Source of the DNA: GCA-2746795 sp964643965
GTDB lineage: Bacteria; Chloroflexota; Anaerolineae; Promineifilales; Promineifilaceae
Length of the DNA stretch: 21,183 bases
Assembly (NCBI GenBank): GCA_964643965.1
Contig: CAZXVH010000095.1
Coordinates: 1-21,183, forward strand
Direction of reading: 5' to 3'
This document shows positions 7,439 through 15,243 of this stretch, piece after piece (the stretch's first letter is position 1; every line of letters starts with the position of its first letter). A model generated the notes under the pieces. It did not search any database. It worked only from the letters and a program-made list of their open reading frames with translations, and was not told where the DNA came from. A program made the translations under genes and the position numbers.

Positions 7439-8638
7439 ATGGATTCGATCACCAAATTCAAGCATCTCGCCGAAAATGCTGACCTGGAACCGGCTGAAGA
7501 GATTGGCCTCCGGTCCGCGCCGCAGCTGGCGCCTTGCGGCGTCCCTTTTGCCAATCATTCGCCAGCCTCCTCTCAAAAACCTGATTTGCAGCGCGACCTC
7601 GGCATTCACCATGCCAAAATGCCGGGCGGCAAGAGCATCCCCCTGCTTAAAACCATGCTCACCTCTGCCTGTGAACGGGACTGCTACTACTGCCCATTTC
7701 GCGCCGGCCGAAACGGCCGTCGTGTCACCTTCAAACCAGAAGAAATGGCGCACTCCTTTATGGACTTGTATCGGGCGGGCGTGGTAGATGGCATCTTTCT
7801 CAGTTCCGGCATCATTAAAGGCAGCGTCAATACCCAAGAAAAACTTAACATAACCGCCGAAATTCTGCGCAAAAAGCATCATTTTCGGGGTTACATTCAT
7901 CTGAAAGTGATGCCCGGCGCGGAAAAGGAGCAGCTTCGCCAGGCCATGCGTTATGCCAATCGTCTCTCTGTAAATTTGGAAGCGCCCAATGATAAACGAC
8001 TGGCGCTGCTGGCCCCCAAGAAGCAGTTTTTGGCGGAACTGGTACGGCCGTTACAGATGATTGAAGAGATTCGGCAGAATGAACCGGCGCATTTGGGTTG
8101 GAACGGCCGTTGGCCTTCCACCACCACCCAATTTGTGGTGGGCGCCGTGGGGGAAACAGACCTGGAACTGCTTTCCACGTCCGAATATCTCTACAAGCAA
8201 GTACGAATCGCCCGCGCTTACTACTCTTCCTTCCGCCCCATACCTGACACACCACTGGCCCATCTGCCCCCTTCCGACCGGCTGCGCGAACACCGTCTTT
8301 ACCAGACCTCTTTTCTCTTCCGCGATTACGGCTTTGACCTCGAGGATTTACCGTTTACGCAGGAAGGAAATCTACCTCTGGAAATCGATCCTAAACTGGC
8401 CTGGGCGCAATCCCATTTGCAAGACAATCCTGTGGAGCTAAACCGCGCCGAGCGCCAGGAACTACTGCGCATCCCCGGCATTGGCCCTGGCGGCGCAGAT
8501 TCCATCCTCTCCGCCCGCCGCCAGGGAACCCTGCGCCACATCGACGACCTGCGTCACATCGGCGTACAAACCAAACGCCTCAAACCGTTCGTCCTCCTGG
8601 ACGGCAAACGCCCCACATTTCAACTGCCCCTGTGGTAA
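7439..8638 (+). CDS. Radical SAM protein with C-terminal helix-hairpin-helix (putative DNA modification/repair type)
   Basis: This 399-residue protein has a canonical CxxxCxxC cluster (Cys78, Cys82, Cys85 in SACERDCYYCPF) that binds the 4Fe-4S cluster cleaving S-adenosylmethionine. A TIM-barrel core follows (DGIFLSSGIIKGS, RGYIHLKVMPG, RLSVNLEAPND). From about residue 342 a helix-hairpin-helix (LLRIPGIGPGGADSILSARR) is expected to contact nucleic acid. This matches the family named putative DNA modification/repair radical SAM protein. The uracil-glycosylase-like partner often found next to that family is absent here. The ATG at 7439 is set by a promoter whose predicted +1 coincides with it. 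An 83-codon open stretch overlapping the 3' end belongs to the next reading frame and is not part of a gene. The reaction is unknown. Confidence 0.88.
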   Translation: MDSITKFKHLAENADLEPAEEIGLRSAPQLAPCGVPFANHSPASSQKPDLQRDLGIHHAKMPGGKSIPLLKTMLTSACERDCYYCPFRAGRNGRRVTFKPEEMAHSFMDLYRAGVVDGIFLSSGIIKGSVNTQEKLNITAEILRKKHHFRGYIHLKVMPGAEKEQLRQAMRYANRLSVNLEAPNDKRLALLAPKKQFLAELVRPLQMIEEIRQNEPAHLGWNGRWPSTTTQFVVGAVGETDLELLSTSEYLYKQVRIARAYYSSFRPIPDTPLAHLPPSDRLREHRLYQTSFLFRDYGFDLEDLPFTQEGNLPLEIDPKLAWAQSHLQDNPVELNRAERQELLRIPGIGPGGADSILSARRQGTLRHIDDLRHIGVQTKRLKPFVLLDGKRPTFQLPLW

Positions 8639-8648
8639 AATAGTTTTC

Positions 8649-8718
8649 ACTGACCACTACACACTGTCCACTGACCACTGTTTACTGTCCACTGTTTACT
8701 GTTTACTGTTTACTGATT
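8649..8718. repeat. Heptanucleotide tandem repeat, ACTGTTT type (10 units)
   Basis: Ten consecutive 7-bp units (ACTGACC, ACTACAC, ACTGTCC, ACTGACC, ACTGTTT, ACTGTCC, then ACTGTTT three times, ACTGATT) fill the whole spacer between the radical SAM stop and the ribosome-binding site of the next gene. Confidence 0.9.
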
Positions 8719-8729
8719 CAGGAGGCTTC

Positions 8730-10667
8730 ATGTCCACTTTCCCCATCACCCGCTTGACCTTGTACAAACATGGCGTCGGATTTTTTGAGCGCCGCGCCGC
8801 CTTGACGGGCGAGGAAGTCTCACTTTCCTTCCGCGTCGAGGAGATGAACGACATCCTCAAGAGCCTGACCGCCATTGATTGGGGCGACGGCCAGGTATTG
8901 GGCATCGACTATGCCACACCGCAGAGCCGGGAAGAACGGCTGGCGGGCTGCTCTATCCGCTTGAGCGACGAGCGCAGCCTGCGTGATTTGCTGGTGGGTC
9001 TGCGCGGACGACGGGTTTCTTTGCAGCTGGATCAGGGAGAAACGGCCGTTGGTACCCTCCTCGGTCTCGATGAATTGCCAGAGCGTCAACCGGTTACTGA
9101 TTCATTGGTCTCTCTGCTGCAAGACGAGGCCGCCCAGGTGCAGATCTTCCCGCTCGGTCGAGTACAAAGCGCCGATATCCTCGACGAACGGGGGGCGGCC
9201 GACTTGCGCTTTTTCCTGCAAGTAGCGCAAACGCAAGAGCAATACCGGGATGTCACCATTCGTCTGACGCCCGGCGAGCATGATCTCTCTGTGAGCTATA
9301 TCGCTCCCGCCCCCACCTGGCGCGTCAGTTACCGCCTGGTGGCCGACCCGGAAGCGGAAGATGGCCCGCAGGCGTTGCTCCTGGGCTGGGGTATTTTCGA
9401 CAATCGGCTGGAGGAGGAGCTAAACGAGATTTCACTCTCTCTGGTGGCGGGCATGCCCATTTCATTTGTCTATGATTTGTATACGCCATTTACTCCGGAA
9501 CGGCCGTTTATCGAAGAAGAATCCCGCGTTGCCCCTGGCCCTGTCGAATTGGCTGCTGGCGCGGCCGCCTTTGGCGATGTGGCGTATTCTGCCCCTGAGC
9601 CGGCCATGATGCGGGCCATGTCACCGGCGGCCCCTGCGCCCCAGGCTCGAGCCGCCAAACTCTCCCGGCGTGACATGGTCGAATCCGTAGCCGTCTCCTC
9701 CAGCGGCGAGGCCCTGGGCGAGTTGTTCCAATACCATCTCACCACCCCCGTCAGCGTCGGCCGGGGCCAATCAGCCATGGTTCCCATCCTCGCCACCAAT
9801 CTGCCCTATCGCAAAGAACTGATCTACAACAGCGCCAAATTAGCCGCCCACCCCATCGCCACCTTGCGCATGAGCAATAGCACCGGCTTGACTCTGGAAC
9901 GCGGCCCCGCCACTGTTATTGAGGGCGGCGATTACGTGGGTGAAGCGGTGCTGCCCTTCACCGCCGACAGCGCCGAGTTTATCATCCCTTACGCGGTGGA
10001 ACTGGGTGTGCGCGTCCGTGAGCAAAACGGTGCGGAAACGCAGCTTCGTGGCTTGTCGATTCAAGGGGCTTATCTCCTGTTTGAAGAATGGGACATTCGC
10101 TGGCGCCAGTATCAGATCCACAATACCAGCGCCAAGCCAATGAACGTTCTTGTGGAGCATCCCCGCAATGCCCATTATGACCTCTTTGATACGCCAGAAC
10201 CGGCCGAAACCACCGAAGAAAGTGTGCGCTTTACCGTCACCGTCGCGGCAAAAACGGAAACCACGCTGCGCGTCAACAGCCGTCGTTTGAATCAACGCCG
10301 TGAGGAAATTCAGCGTCAATCTTATGTCAATCTACAACGCTTCTTGCACCAGGGCCTCATCGACCGCAGCACCCACGATCTCATCGCTCAAATCCTGGCT
10401 CTTCTCGAGAAAATCAATCAGCAAAAGCAGCGCCTCGGCGAAATAGAGCAAGAGCGCCAAAAGATTTATGCGGCCCAAACGCAAATCCAGGGCAACATGC
10501 AGGCGCTTTCCGCTGAAGGCAAAGAAGGGCGGGTGCGCAGCCAATACGTAGATCGCCTGGAAGCGACTGAAACAAACCTGCACACGTTGACCCAGGAAGA
10601 AAGTCAATTGAAAAAAGAGATTGAACGCCTGGAAAAAGAAATCGAGAGGAAATTAGAAAGTAAATGA
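8730..10667 (+). CDS. DUF4139 domain-containing protein
   Basis: This is a 645-residue protein. The true start is ATG 8730 after AGGAGG (8720-8725), although the open frame extends 83 codons further upstream through the heptad repeat and the radical SAM gene. The N-terminus (ITRLTLYKHGVGFFERRA, then FRVEEMNDILKSLTAIDWG) and the middle part (VSYIAPAPTWRVSYRL, about 185-200) match the DUF4139/mucoidy-inhibitor-A-like superfamily. An Ala/Pro-rich, low-complexity insert lies near 280-310. The last ~110 residues are a strongly charged coiled coil (EKINQQKQRLGEIEQERQKI onward) ending in KEIERKLESK. There is no signal peptide or membrane helix, so it is probably a cytoplasmic structural or scaffolding protein. 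The biochemical function of the family is unknown. It is separated from the upstream gene only by the repeat. Confidence 0.8.
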   Translation: MSTFPITRLTLYKHGVGFFERRAALTGEEVSLSFRVEEMNDILKSLTAIDWGDGQVLGIDYATPQSREERLAGCSIRLSDERSLRDLLVGLRGRRVSLQLDQGETAVGTLLGLDELPERQPVTDSLVSLLQDEAAQVQIFPLGRVQSADILDERGAADLRFFLQVAQTQEQYRDVTIRLTPGEHDLSVSYIAPAPTWRVSYRLVADPEAEDGPQALLLGWGIFDNRLEEELNEISLSLVAGMPISFVYDLYTPFTPERPFIEEESRVAPGPVELAAGAAAFGDVAYSAPEPAMMRAMSPAAPAPQARAAKLSRRDMVESVAVSSSGEALGELFQYHLTTPVSVGRGQSAMVPILATNLPYRKELIYNSAKLAAHPIATLRMSNSTGLTLERGPATVIEGGDYVGEAVLPFTADSAEFIIPYAVELGVRVREQNGAETQLRGLSIQGAYLLFEEWDIRWRQYQIHNTSAKPMNVLVEHPRNAHYDLFDTPEPAETTEESVRFTVTVAAKTETTLRVNSRRLNQRREEIQRQSYVNLQRFLHQGLIDRSTHDLIAQILALLEKINQQKQRLGEIEQERQKIYAAQTQIQGNMQALSAEGKEGRVRSQYVDRLEATETNLHTLTQEESQLKKEIERLEKEIERKLESK

Positions 10668-10674
10668 TGTGGGA

Positions 10675-10698
10675 ACCCTGCCACCTTGCAACCTTGTC
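10675..10698. repeat. Degenerate octanucleotide repeat (3 units)
   Basis: ACCCTGCC, ACCTTGCA, ACCTTGTC follow each other just after the DUF4139 stop. GTGGGA (10669-10674) and TCCCAC (10697-10702) bracket them as an inverted repeat. The word CCTGCCACCTT recurs in the hairpin at 13589-13630, and its complement occurs at 19887-19914. Confidence 0.55.
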
Positions 10699-10713
10699 CC
10701 ACTGTATTATAAT
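10686..10713 (+). promoter_or_regulatory. Promoter of the DUF308 gene
   Basis: TTGCAA (10686-10691), a 16-bp spacer and a consensus TATAAT (10708-10713) stand upstream of an AGGAGG ribosome-binding site. The -35 lies inside the short octad repeat. Confidence 0.6.
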
Positions 10714-10735
10714 TATGTCAAACTAGGAGGAAATT

Positions 10736-11389
10736 ATGTCTTTATACGATAGAGAAATGAACAAACTGATGGCCGCCGCCTGGTGGGTTGTTTTACTGCG
10801 TGGCATTGGTATCGGCATTTGGGCGCTGCTCATGCTTTTTTGGACCCAGCCTACATTGTTGATCATGACCATTTTTGCCGGTGGTTTCTTGTTTATCAGC
10901 GGCATATTTACAGCCATTGGCGGCGTTATGCACCGCATGGAAAATAGTAAGTGGTGGCTTGATATCCTCATCGGCCTGATAGGGGTAATTGCCGGTTTAT
11001 TTGTCGTCTTAAATCCCCTCAAAATTTTAGCGGTCGCGCCAGAACTATTGATCATCATCCTGGCGGCATTAGCCTTGTTTAGCGGCGTCTTGGAAATTTA
11101 TAAAGGCATTCATGTGCGCCGTCAGGGGCATAAGGATGGTTCCCATATCATCACTGGCGTTGCTTTCATCCTGGCAGCCCTGGTTTTGATGATGGCGCCC
11201 TTATTTACCGTGGGCTGGGTTATCTATGGCTTTGGCTTTTTCTTGCTGTTCATCGCGTTTGTATTGATCTGGTACGCCTTCGTCTTACGCGGTATGAGAG
11301 GCAGCGGCGATGAGGTGGTTGAGGAAGACATGTCGGCCGAAGAAGCAGAAGTAGAATCCTGGCTTGATGATGAAGATGTAACTGAATAA
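10736..11389 (+). CDS. HdeD-like DUF308 family membrane protein
   Basis: This 217-residue integral membrane protein has about six hydrophobic helices arranged as three repeated hairpins: WWVVLLRGIGIGIWALLMLF, LLIMTIFAGGFLFISGIF, WLDILIGLIGVIAGLFVVLN, LLIIILAALALFSGVLEIYKG, HIITGVAFILAALVLMMAP and VIYGFGFFLLFIAFVLIWYA. This is the DUF308/HdeD pattern (HdeD is linked to acid stress in enterobacteria). The cytoplasmic C-tail is very acidic (about 190-217, ending DDEDVTE). The start ATG 10736 follows a strong AGGAGG (7 nt spacing) and a good promoter. A phage-antirepressor-like gene begins about 20 nt after its stop and may be cotranscribed. No role is known beyond the family resemblance. Confidence 0.85.
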   Translation: MSLYDREMNKLMAAAWWVVLLRGIGIGIWALLMLFWTQPTLLIMTIFAGGFLFISGIFTAIGGVMHRMENSKWWLDILIGLIGVIAGLFVVLNPLKILAVAPELLIIILAALALFSGVLEIYKGIHVRRQGHKDGSHIITGVAFILAALVLMMAPLFTVGWVIYGFGFFLLFIAFVLIWYAFVLRGMRGSGDEVVEEDMSAEEAEVESWLDDEDVTE

Positions 11390-11409
11390 TCTTTGCTTGA
11401 GCGTGGTTG

Positions 11410-12204
11410 ATGGCTGAAAAATCGTTACAACCAATTGAACAGAAAGATGTGGAAATGTATGGGGATTCCGTAACTGCCGCGCGTTTGCCAGATGGGCAGA
11501 TTTATGTGGTTGTAGCCCATATGTGTGATGCGCTGGGAATCGACACGCAGGGCCAGACACGCCGTATACGAAACAACCCGGTTTTGAATGATGGGTTGAC
11601 CTGGGTAGACGTTTTGTCTACTCAGGGTAATACTGCCCAACGTCGTCGCACCCAGGTATTGCGGACTGACATGGTTCCATTATGGTTGACAGGTATTCGC
11701 ATCGCCTCTGTTAAAGAGGATGTGCGTTCTAAACTGGAACAATTGCAGCGCAATGCGGCGCGAATATTGTGGGAGGCTTTTCAGTCAGGGGAGCTAACGA
11801 TTGACGATGATTTTCAATCGTTGCTGAAGGCTGCTGATACTGATACGGTGCAAGCCTATCTTATTGCCCAGGCGGTTGTAAAACTGGCCCGGCAGCAAAT
11901 TGCGATTGAAGCGAAAATTGAGGATTATGGACGTCGCCTGGGCGATTTGGAAGGCGCTATTGCGGCAGATGGGGCCGTTGTGACACAAGATCAGGCCATG
12001 CAGATCAGCCAGGCGATTAAACTGGTAGCTATTGAGCAGGGTAAAAAAAGCGGCCGTAATGAATTTGGGGCAACATATGGTGAGCTGTATCGACGGTTCG
12101 GTATTACTTCATACAAATTGGCGCCGTCTCAAAAATTTCAGGAGATTATGGGTTGGCTAAACGAGTGGTTCATTTCCCTGACTGATGAGGAATGGCCCTT
12201 CTAA
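11410..12204 (+). CDS. Phage antirepressor N-terminal domain protein (P22_AR_N-like)
   Basis: This is a 264-residue protein. The first ~100 residues fit the P22-type antirepressor N-terminal domain: DGQIYVVVAHMCDALGIDTQ then TRRIRNNPVLNDGLTWVDV, later MVPLWLTGIRIASVKEDVR. A coiled-coil-prone middle follows. The C-terminal segment (EFGATYGELYRRFGITSYKL then FQEIMGWLNEW) resembles the ORF6C-type DNA-binding tail of phage antirepressors. No other phage gene is nearby, so this is probably a domesticated solitary regulator. ATG 11410 is preferred over the in-frame TTG 11407; neither has a good Shine-Dalgarno sequence, consistent with coupling to the DUF308 gene just upstream. A strong terminator follows. 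Its target is unknown. Confidence 0.8.
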   Translation: MAEKSLQPIEQKDVEMYGDSVTAARLPDGQIYVVVAHMCDALGIDTQGQTRRIRNNPVLNDGLTWVDVLSTQGNTAQRRRTQVLRTDMVPLWLTGIRIASVKEDVRSKLEQLQRNAARILWEAFQSGELTIDDDFQSLLKAADTDTVQAYLIAQAVVKLARQQIAIEAKIEDYGRRLGDLEGAIAADGAVVTQDQAMQISQAIKLVAIEQGKKSGRNEFGATYGELYRRFGITSYKLAPSQKFQEIMGWLNEWFISLTDEEWPF

Positions 12205-12240
12205 ATGACCTGGTTTGACCAGATTCCTATTGATGACAAA

Positions 12241-12283
12241 AAAGGCCCGGATTTTATTACAAAATCCGGGCCTTTCGTTTTTT
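12241..12283. terminator. Bidirectional Rho-independent terminator
   Basis: A perfect 15-bp stem, AAAGGCCCGGATTTT (12241-12255) with AAAATCCGGGCCTTT (12261-12275), has a 5-nt loop. CGTTTTTT lies on the plus side and an A-run upstream gives a U-tract on the minus side. It serves both the antirepressor-like gene and the convergent aminotransferase gene. Confidence 0.95.
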
Positions 12284-12302
12284 ATGCGTCATGGCTCACG
12301 CA

Positions 12303-13556
12303 TCATGCCTCACGCGCCTCATACTCTGCTGAAGCCAGTTTCACACACAGCGCCACCACTTCCATCGCCTGTGCCACTTCTGCCACCGGCGGGCGGCTGG
12401 GCGAGAGGCGGATATTAGCGTTGTTGGGATCAACCTCATGCGGATAGGTGGCGCCGGCCGGAGTCAAGGCCACCCCCGCCTCTTTGGCCAATGCCACCAC
12501 CCGGTCGGCGACCGGTTTGGTGGTGTCCAGGCTGATGAAATAACCCCCCTTGGGAGTGGTCCAGGTTGCCAATCCTGTACCGCCCAGTTCCCGCGTCAAC
12601 ACCTCTATGATGGCGTCAAATTTCGGCTTCAAATGCCGGGCATGTTCGCGCATTAAACCGGGAATGCCGCCAGGATAACTGTTGAGAAATTTAACGTGCC
12701 GGTACTGTTCGATTTTATTGGGGCCGATGAACTGTGTGCCCATCAATTTGCTGATATAGGCCACATTGGCGCTGCTGGCTGCCATAAAACCAAGGCCGGC
12801 GCTGGCAAACGTAATTTTGGAGGTGGAACCAAACAGGTAGACGCGATCCGGGTTGCCGGCCGCTTCGCAGGCCCGCAGCAAGTTGAGCGGTTTTACCGGG
12901 TCATCGGTGAGGTGATGGACGATGTAAGCGTCGTCGGCGAAAATAGTGAAATCGGGCGCCGCTGTTTTCATACTGGCCAATCGTCGCACAGTTTCATCCG
13001 ATACGGTGTCGCCGGTGGGATTGCTGTAAGTGGGCACGAAGAAAATACCCTTAATGCTGGCGTCGTTGGCGGCCAGCGCGGCTACAGCGTCCATATCAGG
13101 CCCATCGGCGGTCATGGGCACGGCCGCCATTTCAATGCCCAACGTTTCCAGCACCGTGAAATGGCGGTCATAACCGGGCACGGTGACAATAAACTTGACC
13201 GTCTCTTCCTGGCTCCAGGGGCGGGGGCTATCTTTCAACCCTTTGATCAAGGCCCACATCAAGGTAGTGCTCATCAGCTTGAGGCTGGCATTGTTGCCCA
13301 CGATGACTTCTTCCGGCCGGACGCCCAGCATATCGCCAAAAAGCTGCCGCGCTTCCGGCAAACCGGCCACGCTGCCACCATAATTACGGATGTCGACGCC
13401 GCCGGGCGTCACCACATCCGTCTCATCAACAATGGTCAACATCTTGTTAGATAAATCAAAATCGGCGTCCGATGGCTGGCCGCGCTGCATATTGAGCGCC
13501 AGCCCCATGCTTTTAAATTGCTCATACTGCTCTTGTAATGCCTTGAGATCACTCAC
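12303..13556 (-). CDS. Aspartate aminotransferase, subgroup Ic type (PF12897-like)
   Basis: This 417-residue cytoplasmic PLP enzyme is expected to interconvert aspartate/2-oxoglutarate and oxaloacetate/glutamate. Fold-type I motifs are in order: NYGGSVAGLPEAR (about 58-70) near the N-terminus, NPTG (179-182), FADDAYIVHHL with the PLP-contacting Asp and Tyr211, and the Schiff-base lysine K247 in GSTSKITFASAGLGF. The substrate-carboxylate Arg lies in ANIRLSPSRPP. The extended motifs match the Corynebacterium AspT-like subgroup better than classical AspC. It starts at GTG 13556, with AAGGAG 11 nt upstream (longer than ideal); upstream in-frame stops leave no better start. A large hairpin at 13589-13630 lies in its leader. 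It converges on a bidirectional terminator. Confidence 0.88.
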   Translation of the reverse strand: MSDLKALQEQYEQFKSMGLALNMQRGQPSDADFDLSNKMLTIVDETDVVTPGGVDIRNYGGSVAGLPEARQLFGDMLGVRPEEVIVGNNASLKLMSTTLMWALIKGLKDSPRPWSQEETVKFIVTVPGYDRHFTVLETLGIEMAAVPMTADGPDMDAVAALAANDASIKGIFFVPTYSNPTGDTVSDETVRRLASMKTAAPDFTIFADDAYIVHHLTDDPVKPLNLLRACEAAGNPDRVYLFGSTSKITFASAGLGFMAASSANVAYISKLMGTQFIGPNKIEQYRHVKFLNSYPGGIPGLMREHARHLKPKFDAIIEVLTRELGGTGLATWTTPKGGYFISLDTTKPVADRVVALAKEAGVALTPAGATYPHEVDPNNANIRLSPSRPPVAEVAQAMEVVALCVKLASAEYEAREA

Positions 13557-13588
13557 AGTTTCACTCGCTCCTTAATTTAATTATTTGA

Positions 13589-13630
13589 GACCTGCCACCT
13601 TATTGTCGTGCAAAAATAAGGCGGCAGGTC
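13589..13630. repeat. Long hairpin in the leader of the aminotransferase gene
   Basis: GACCTGCCACCTTATT (13589-13604) pairs with AATAAGGCGGCAGGTC (13615-13630) at 15 of 16 positions around a 10-nt loop. It is about 65 bp past the aldo/keto reductase stop and 33 bp before the aminotransferase start on the minus strand. Neither side has a run of T, so it may be a leader structure or a mobile hairpin rather than a classical terminator. Confidence 0.7.
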
Positions 13631-13667
13631 TAATTCTAACAAAGGGAAGGGATTAAGCGAGAATGAA

Positions 13668-13765
13668 ACTGCCCTCTGCCCCCTGTCCCCTGTTCACTGC
13701 CCTCTGCCCCCTATCCACTGTCCCCTGTCCACTGTCCACTGTTCACCGTCCCCTGTTCCCTGTCC
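13668..13765. repeat. Degenerate heptanucleotide tandem repeat, CCTGTCC/ACTGCCC type (14 units)
   Basis: Fourteen 7-bp units follow each other without interruption (ACTGCCC, TCTGCCC, CCTGTCC, CCTGTTC and relatives). The first four units include or precede the stop codon of the aldo/keto reductase gene (13694-13696, minus strand). The rest encode its last ~23 residues. Confidence 0.85.
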
Positions 13766-15226
13766 CAATTTTCGCCACGCTTCCCGCCGGGGTTTTGGCG
13801 TGGGGGGCGGCGTCAGTGCGGACAGAATAGGGTTAAGATCAACCAACTGGGACCCGTCCAGCATGATAGTGGTGATGGGGGAAGTAGAGAGGAGGGCGAG
13901 AACGGCCGTTTCCCGCACCCCTTCGCCCGTCCATTCCGCCTCACACGCCATCGCCCGCTCGTGAATCTGCTTGATCTCGCCATGCGCCCGCTGCTGATAA
14001 AACGCCGTCAGCGCCGCCAACAGTTGGTTGACTATCTCAATGTACACACTCAGCCAGCCTGGCAGCGTAAACGGCGGTTTGGGGAGGCGTTGCAGCGTTT
14101 GGATGGCGCTCTGCGCTTCCGGCAAGATAAAATAAGAGCGGATGTCGAGCCAGTTCCAGTAACCGGCAAAGCCGCCCCATTTGCCTTGCAGCATGTGGCC
14201 GATGCGCAGTTTGTGCTGCAAATCGACCTGGGTTTCGGCGTCGAGCGCCAGCGCCGGCAAAACATCCATGCGGAATTCACTTTCCAGCGCCAGTAAACTG
14301 TCAACCGCGGTTGACACATCCTCTGGCGTGGCCGGATAATCGGGCGGGGCCACATCCACCAGGCGCAAGAATGTTTCGCCCCGCCTGGCAGTGAGGGGCC
14401 GCTTCACCAGCAGCGCCACCCCTGCCTTTGCCGCCGCATCCAGGGCACTATCCACGCCGTTGGGCTGATTGATTTGGGTGACGGTCCCTGTTTCCAGCAA
14501 ATTCAACGGCAGTTCCACCAGTTTAAAATGAGGGTAATCGCCGCTTTCCAGAATGGCGCTCAAAGAGACAAACGCCGGGTGTTCGCGGCGCAGGCCGAGG
14601 GCGTTGCTGCTGATGCCGTAAAATTGGAGGCGGCCGGCGGCCACTTCCTGCTCCAGATATTCAAAAGCCAGCTTAATACGCTGGTAAAAGGTGCGCTGCG
14701 CCTCGCGCAAAGAAACGCCGACGCGATCCGCCCATTGCAAATACAGTTCGGGATTATGCAGCAGCAGCCCGTCCAGAGCCGCCAAATTCAGCGCCTCCAG
14801 CCTGCGCGTCAAGAATGCGCCCAGGAAGTCGGGATGGATGCAGTGGTCGGTTTCTTGGGAGAATTTGACGATATTGGGAAACGGCCGTCCTTCATCCTTC
14901 CGCGTCGCCGCCCATTCATACACCTCCCCCTGCACATAGCCCACTCTCCCCAACAACACAACCCCCTCTCGCTCTTGCTCTATCTCTATCTCTATCTCTC
15001 CCTCTATCTTTGAGGTATCCACCAGATTGACCCCTTGCGCCAAAGCCTGGGTTAACCGGACTGCCTGGTTTTCGGGAGCGGCCGTGAGCGAAGAAGCGCG
15101 AAACCCCACCCGGCTGACGAGCAGCCCGGTATCAGCCAGGGGCGCATACGGGAGGTGGGGATGGTTTTGGGCGACGGCTTGTGTGCCGCTGGGGGTGGCG
15201 TGTCCTTGAATGGTCATGGGCGTCAT
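13694..15226 (-). CDS. Aldo/keto reductase family protein, catalytically degenerate
   Basis: This is a 510-residue member of a long COG0667-like aldo/keto reductase branch. Recognisable parts are LPYAPLADTGLLVSRVGF (about 25-42), VNLVDTS (66-72), VGYVQG (95-100), the HCIHPDFLGAFLTRRLEALN block and LLLHNPE (His157). Family members reduce carbonyls with NADPH using an Asp-Tyr-Lys-His tetrad. Here Asp70 and His157 remain. The Tyr position after DTS reads Glu (DTSKIEG), and the Lys position reads Arg94 (GRVGYVQG). The intervening segment is an EIEIEIE run encoded by a hexanucleotide microsatellite. The C-terminal ~23 residues (WTVDRGQWIGGRGQ at the end) come from a heptad repeat. I chose ATG 15226, preceded by GGGGGAGG, over the TTG at 15235. 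Activity is doubtful. Confidence 0.75.
   Translation of the reverse strand: MTPMTIQGHATPSGTQAVAQNHPHLPYAPLADTGLLVSRVGFRASSLTAAPENQAVRLTQALAQGVNLVDTSKIEGEIEIEIEQEREGVVLLGRVGYVQGEVYEWAATRKDEGRPFPNIVKFSQETDHCIHPDFLGAFLTRRLEALNLAALDGLLLHNPELYLQWADRVGVSLREAQRTFYQRIKLAFEYLEQEVAAGRLQFYGISSNALGLRREHPAFVSLSAILESGDYPHFKLVELPLNLLETGTVTQINQPNGVDSALDAAAKAGVALLVKRPLTARRGETFLRLVDVAPPDYPATPEDVSTAVDSLLALESEFRMDVLPALALDAETQVDLQHKLRIGHMLQGKWGGFAGYWNWLDIRSYFILPEAQSAIQTLQRLPKPPFTLPGWLSVYIEIVNQLLAALTAFYQQRAHGEIKQIHERAMACEAEWTGEGVRETAVLALLSTSPITTIMLDGSQLVDLNPILSALTPPPTPKPRREAWRKLGQGTGDGEQWTVDRGQWIGGRGQ
14978..15007. repeat. CTCTAT hexanucleotide microsatellite inside a coding region
   Basis: CTCTAT occurs three times in a row (14978-14995), then CTCTCC and a further CTCTAT at 15002-15007. 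On the coding (minus) strand this reads as alternating Glu-Ile codons. It replaces the segment that normally carries the catalytic Tyr of the aldo/keto reductase. Confidence 0.8.
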
Positions 15227-15243
15227 TGTACCCAACCTCCCCC

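Noticed and set aside
7022..7900. 292-codon minus-strand open frame
   Set aside because: It overlaps two well-supported plus-strand genes and shows no motifs.
8481..8729. N-terminal extension of the DUF4139 protein
   Set aside because: It overlaps the radical SAM gene and runs through the heptad repeat; a clear AGGAGG and ATG sit at 8720-8732.
12696..13454. 252-codon plus-strand open frame
   Set aside because: It is antisense to the aminotransferase, whose motifs are unambiguous on the minus strand.
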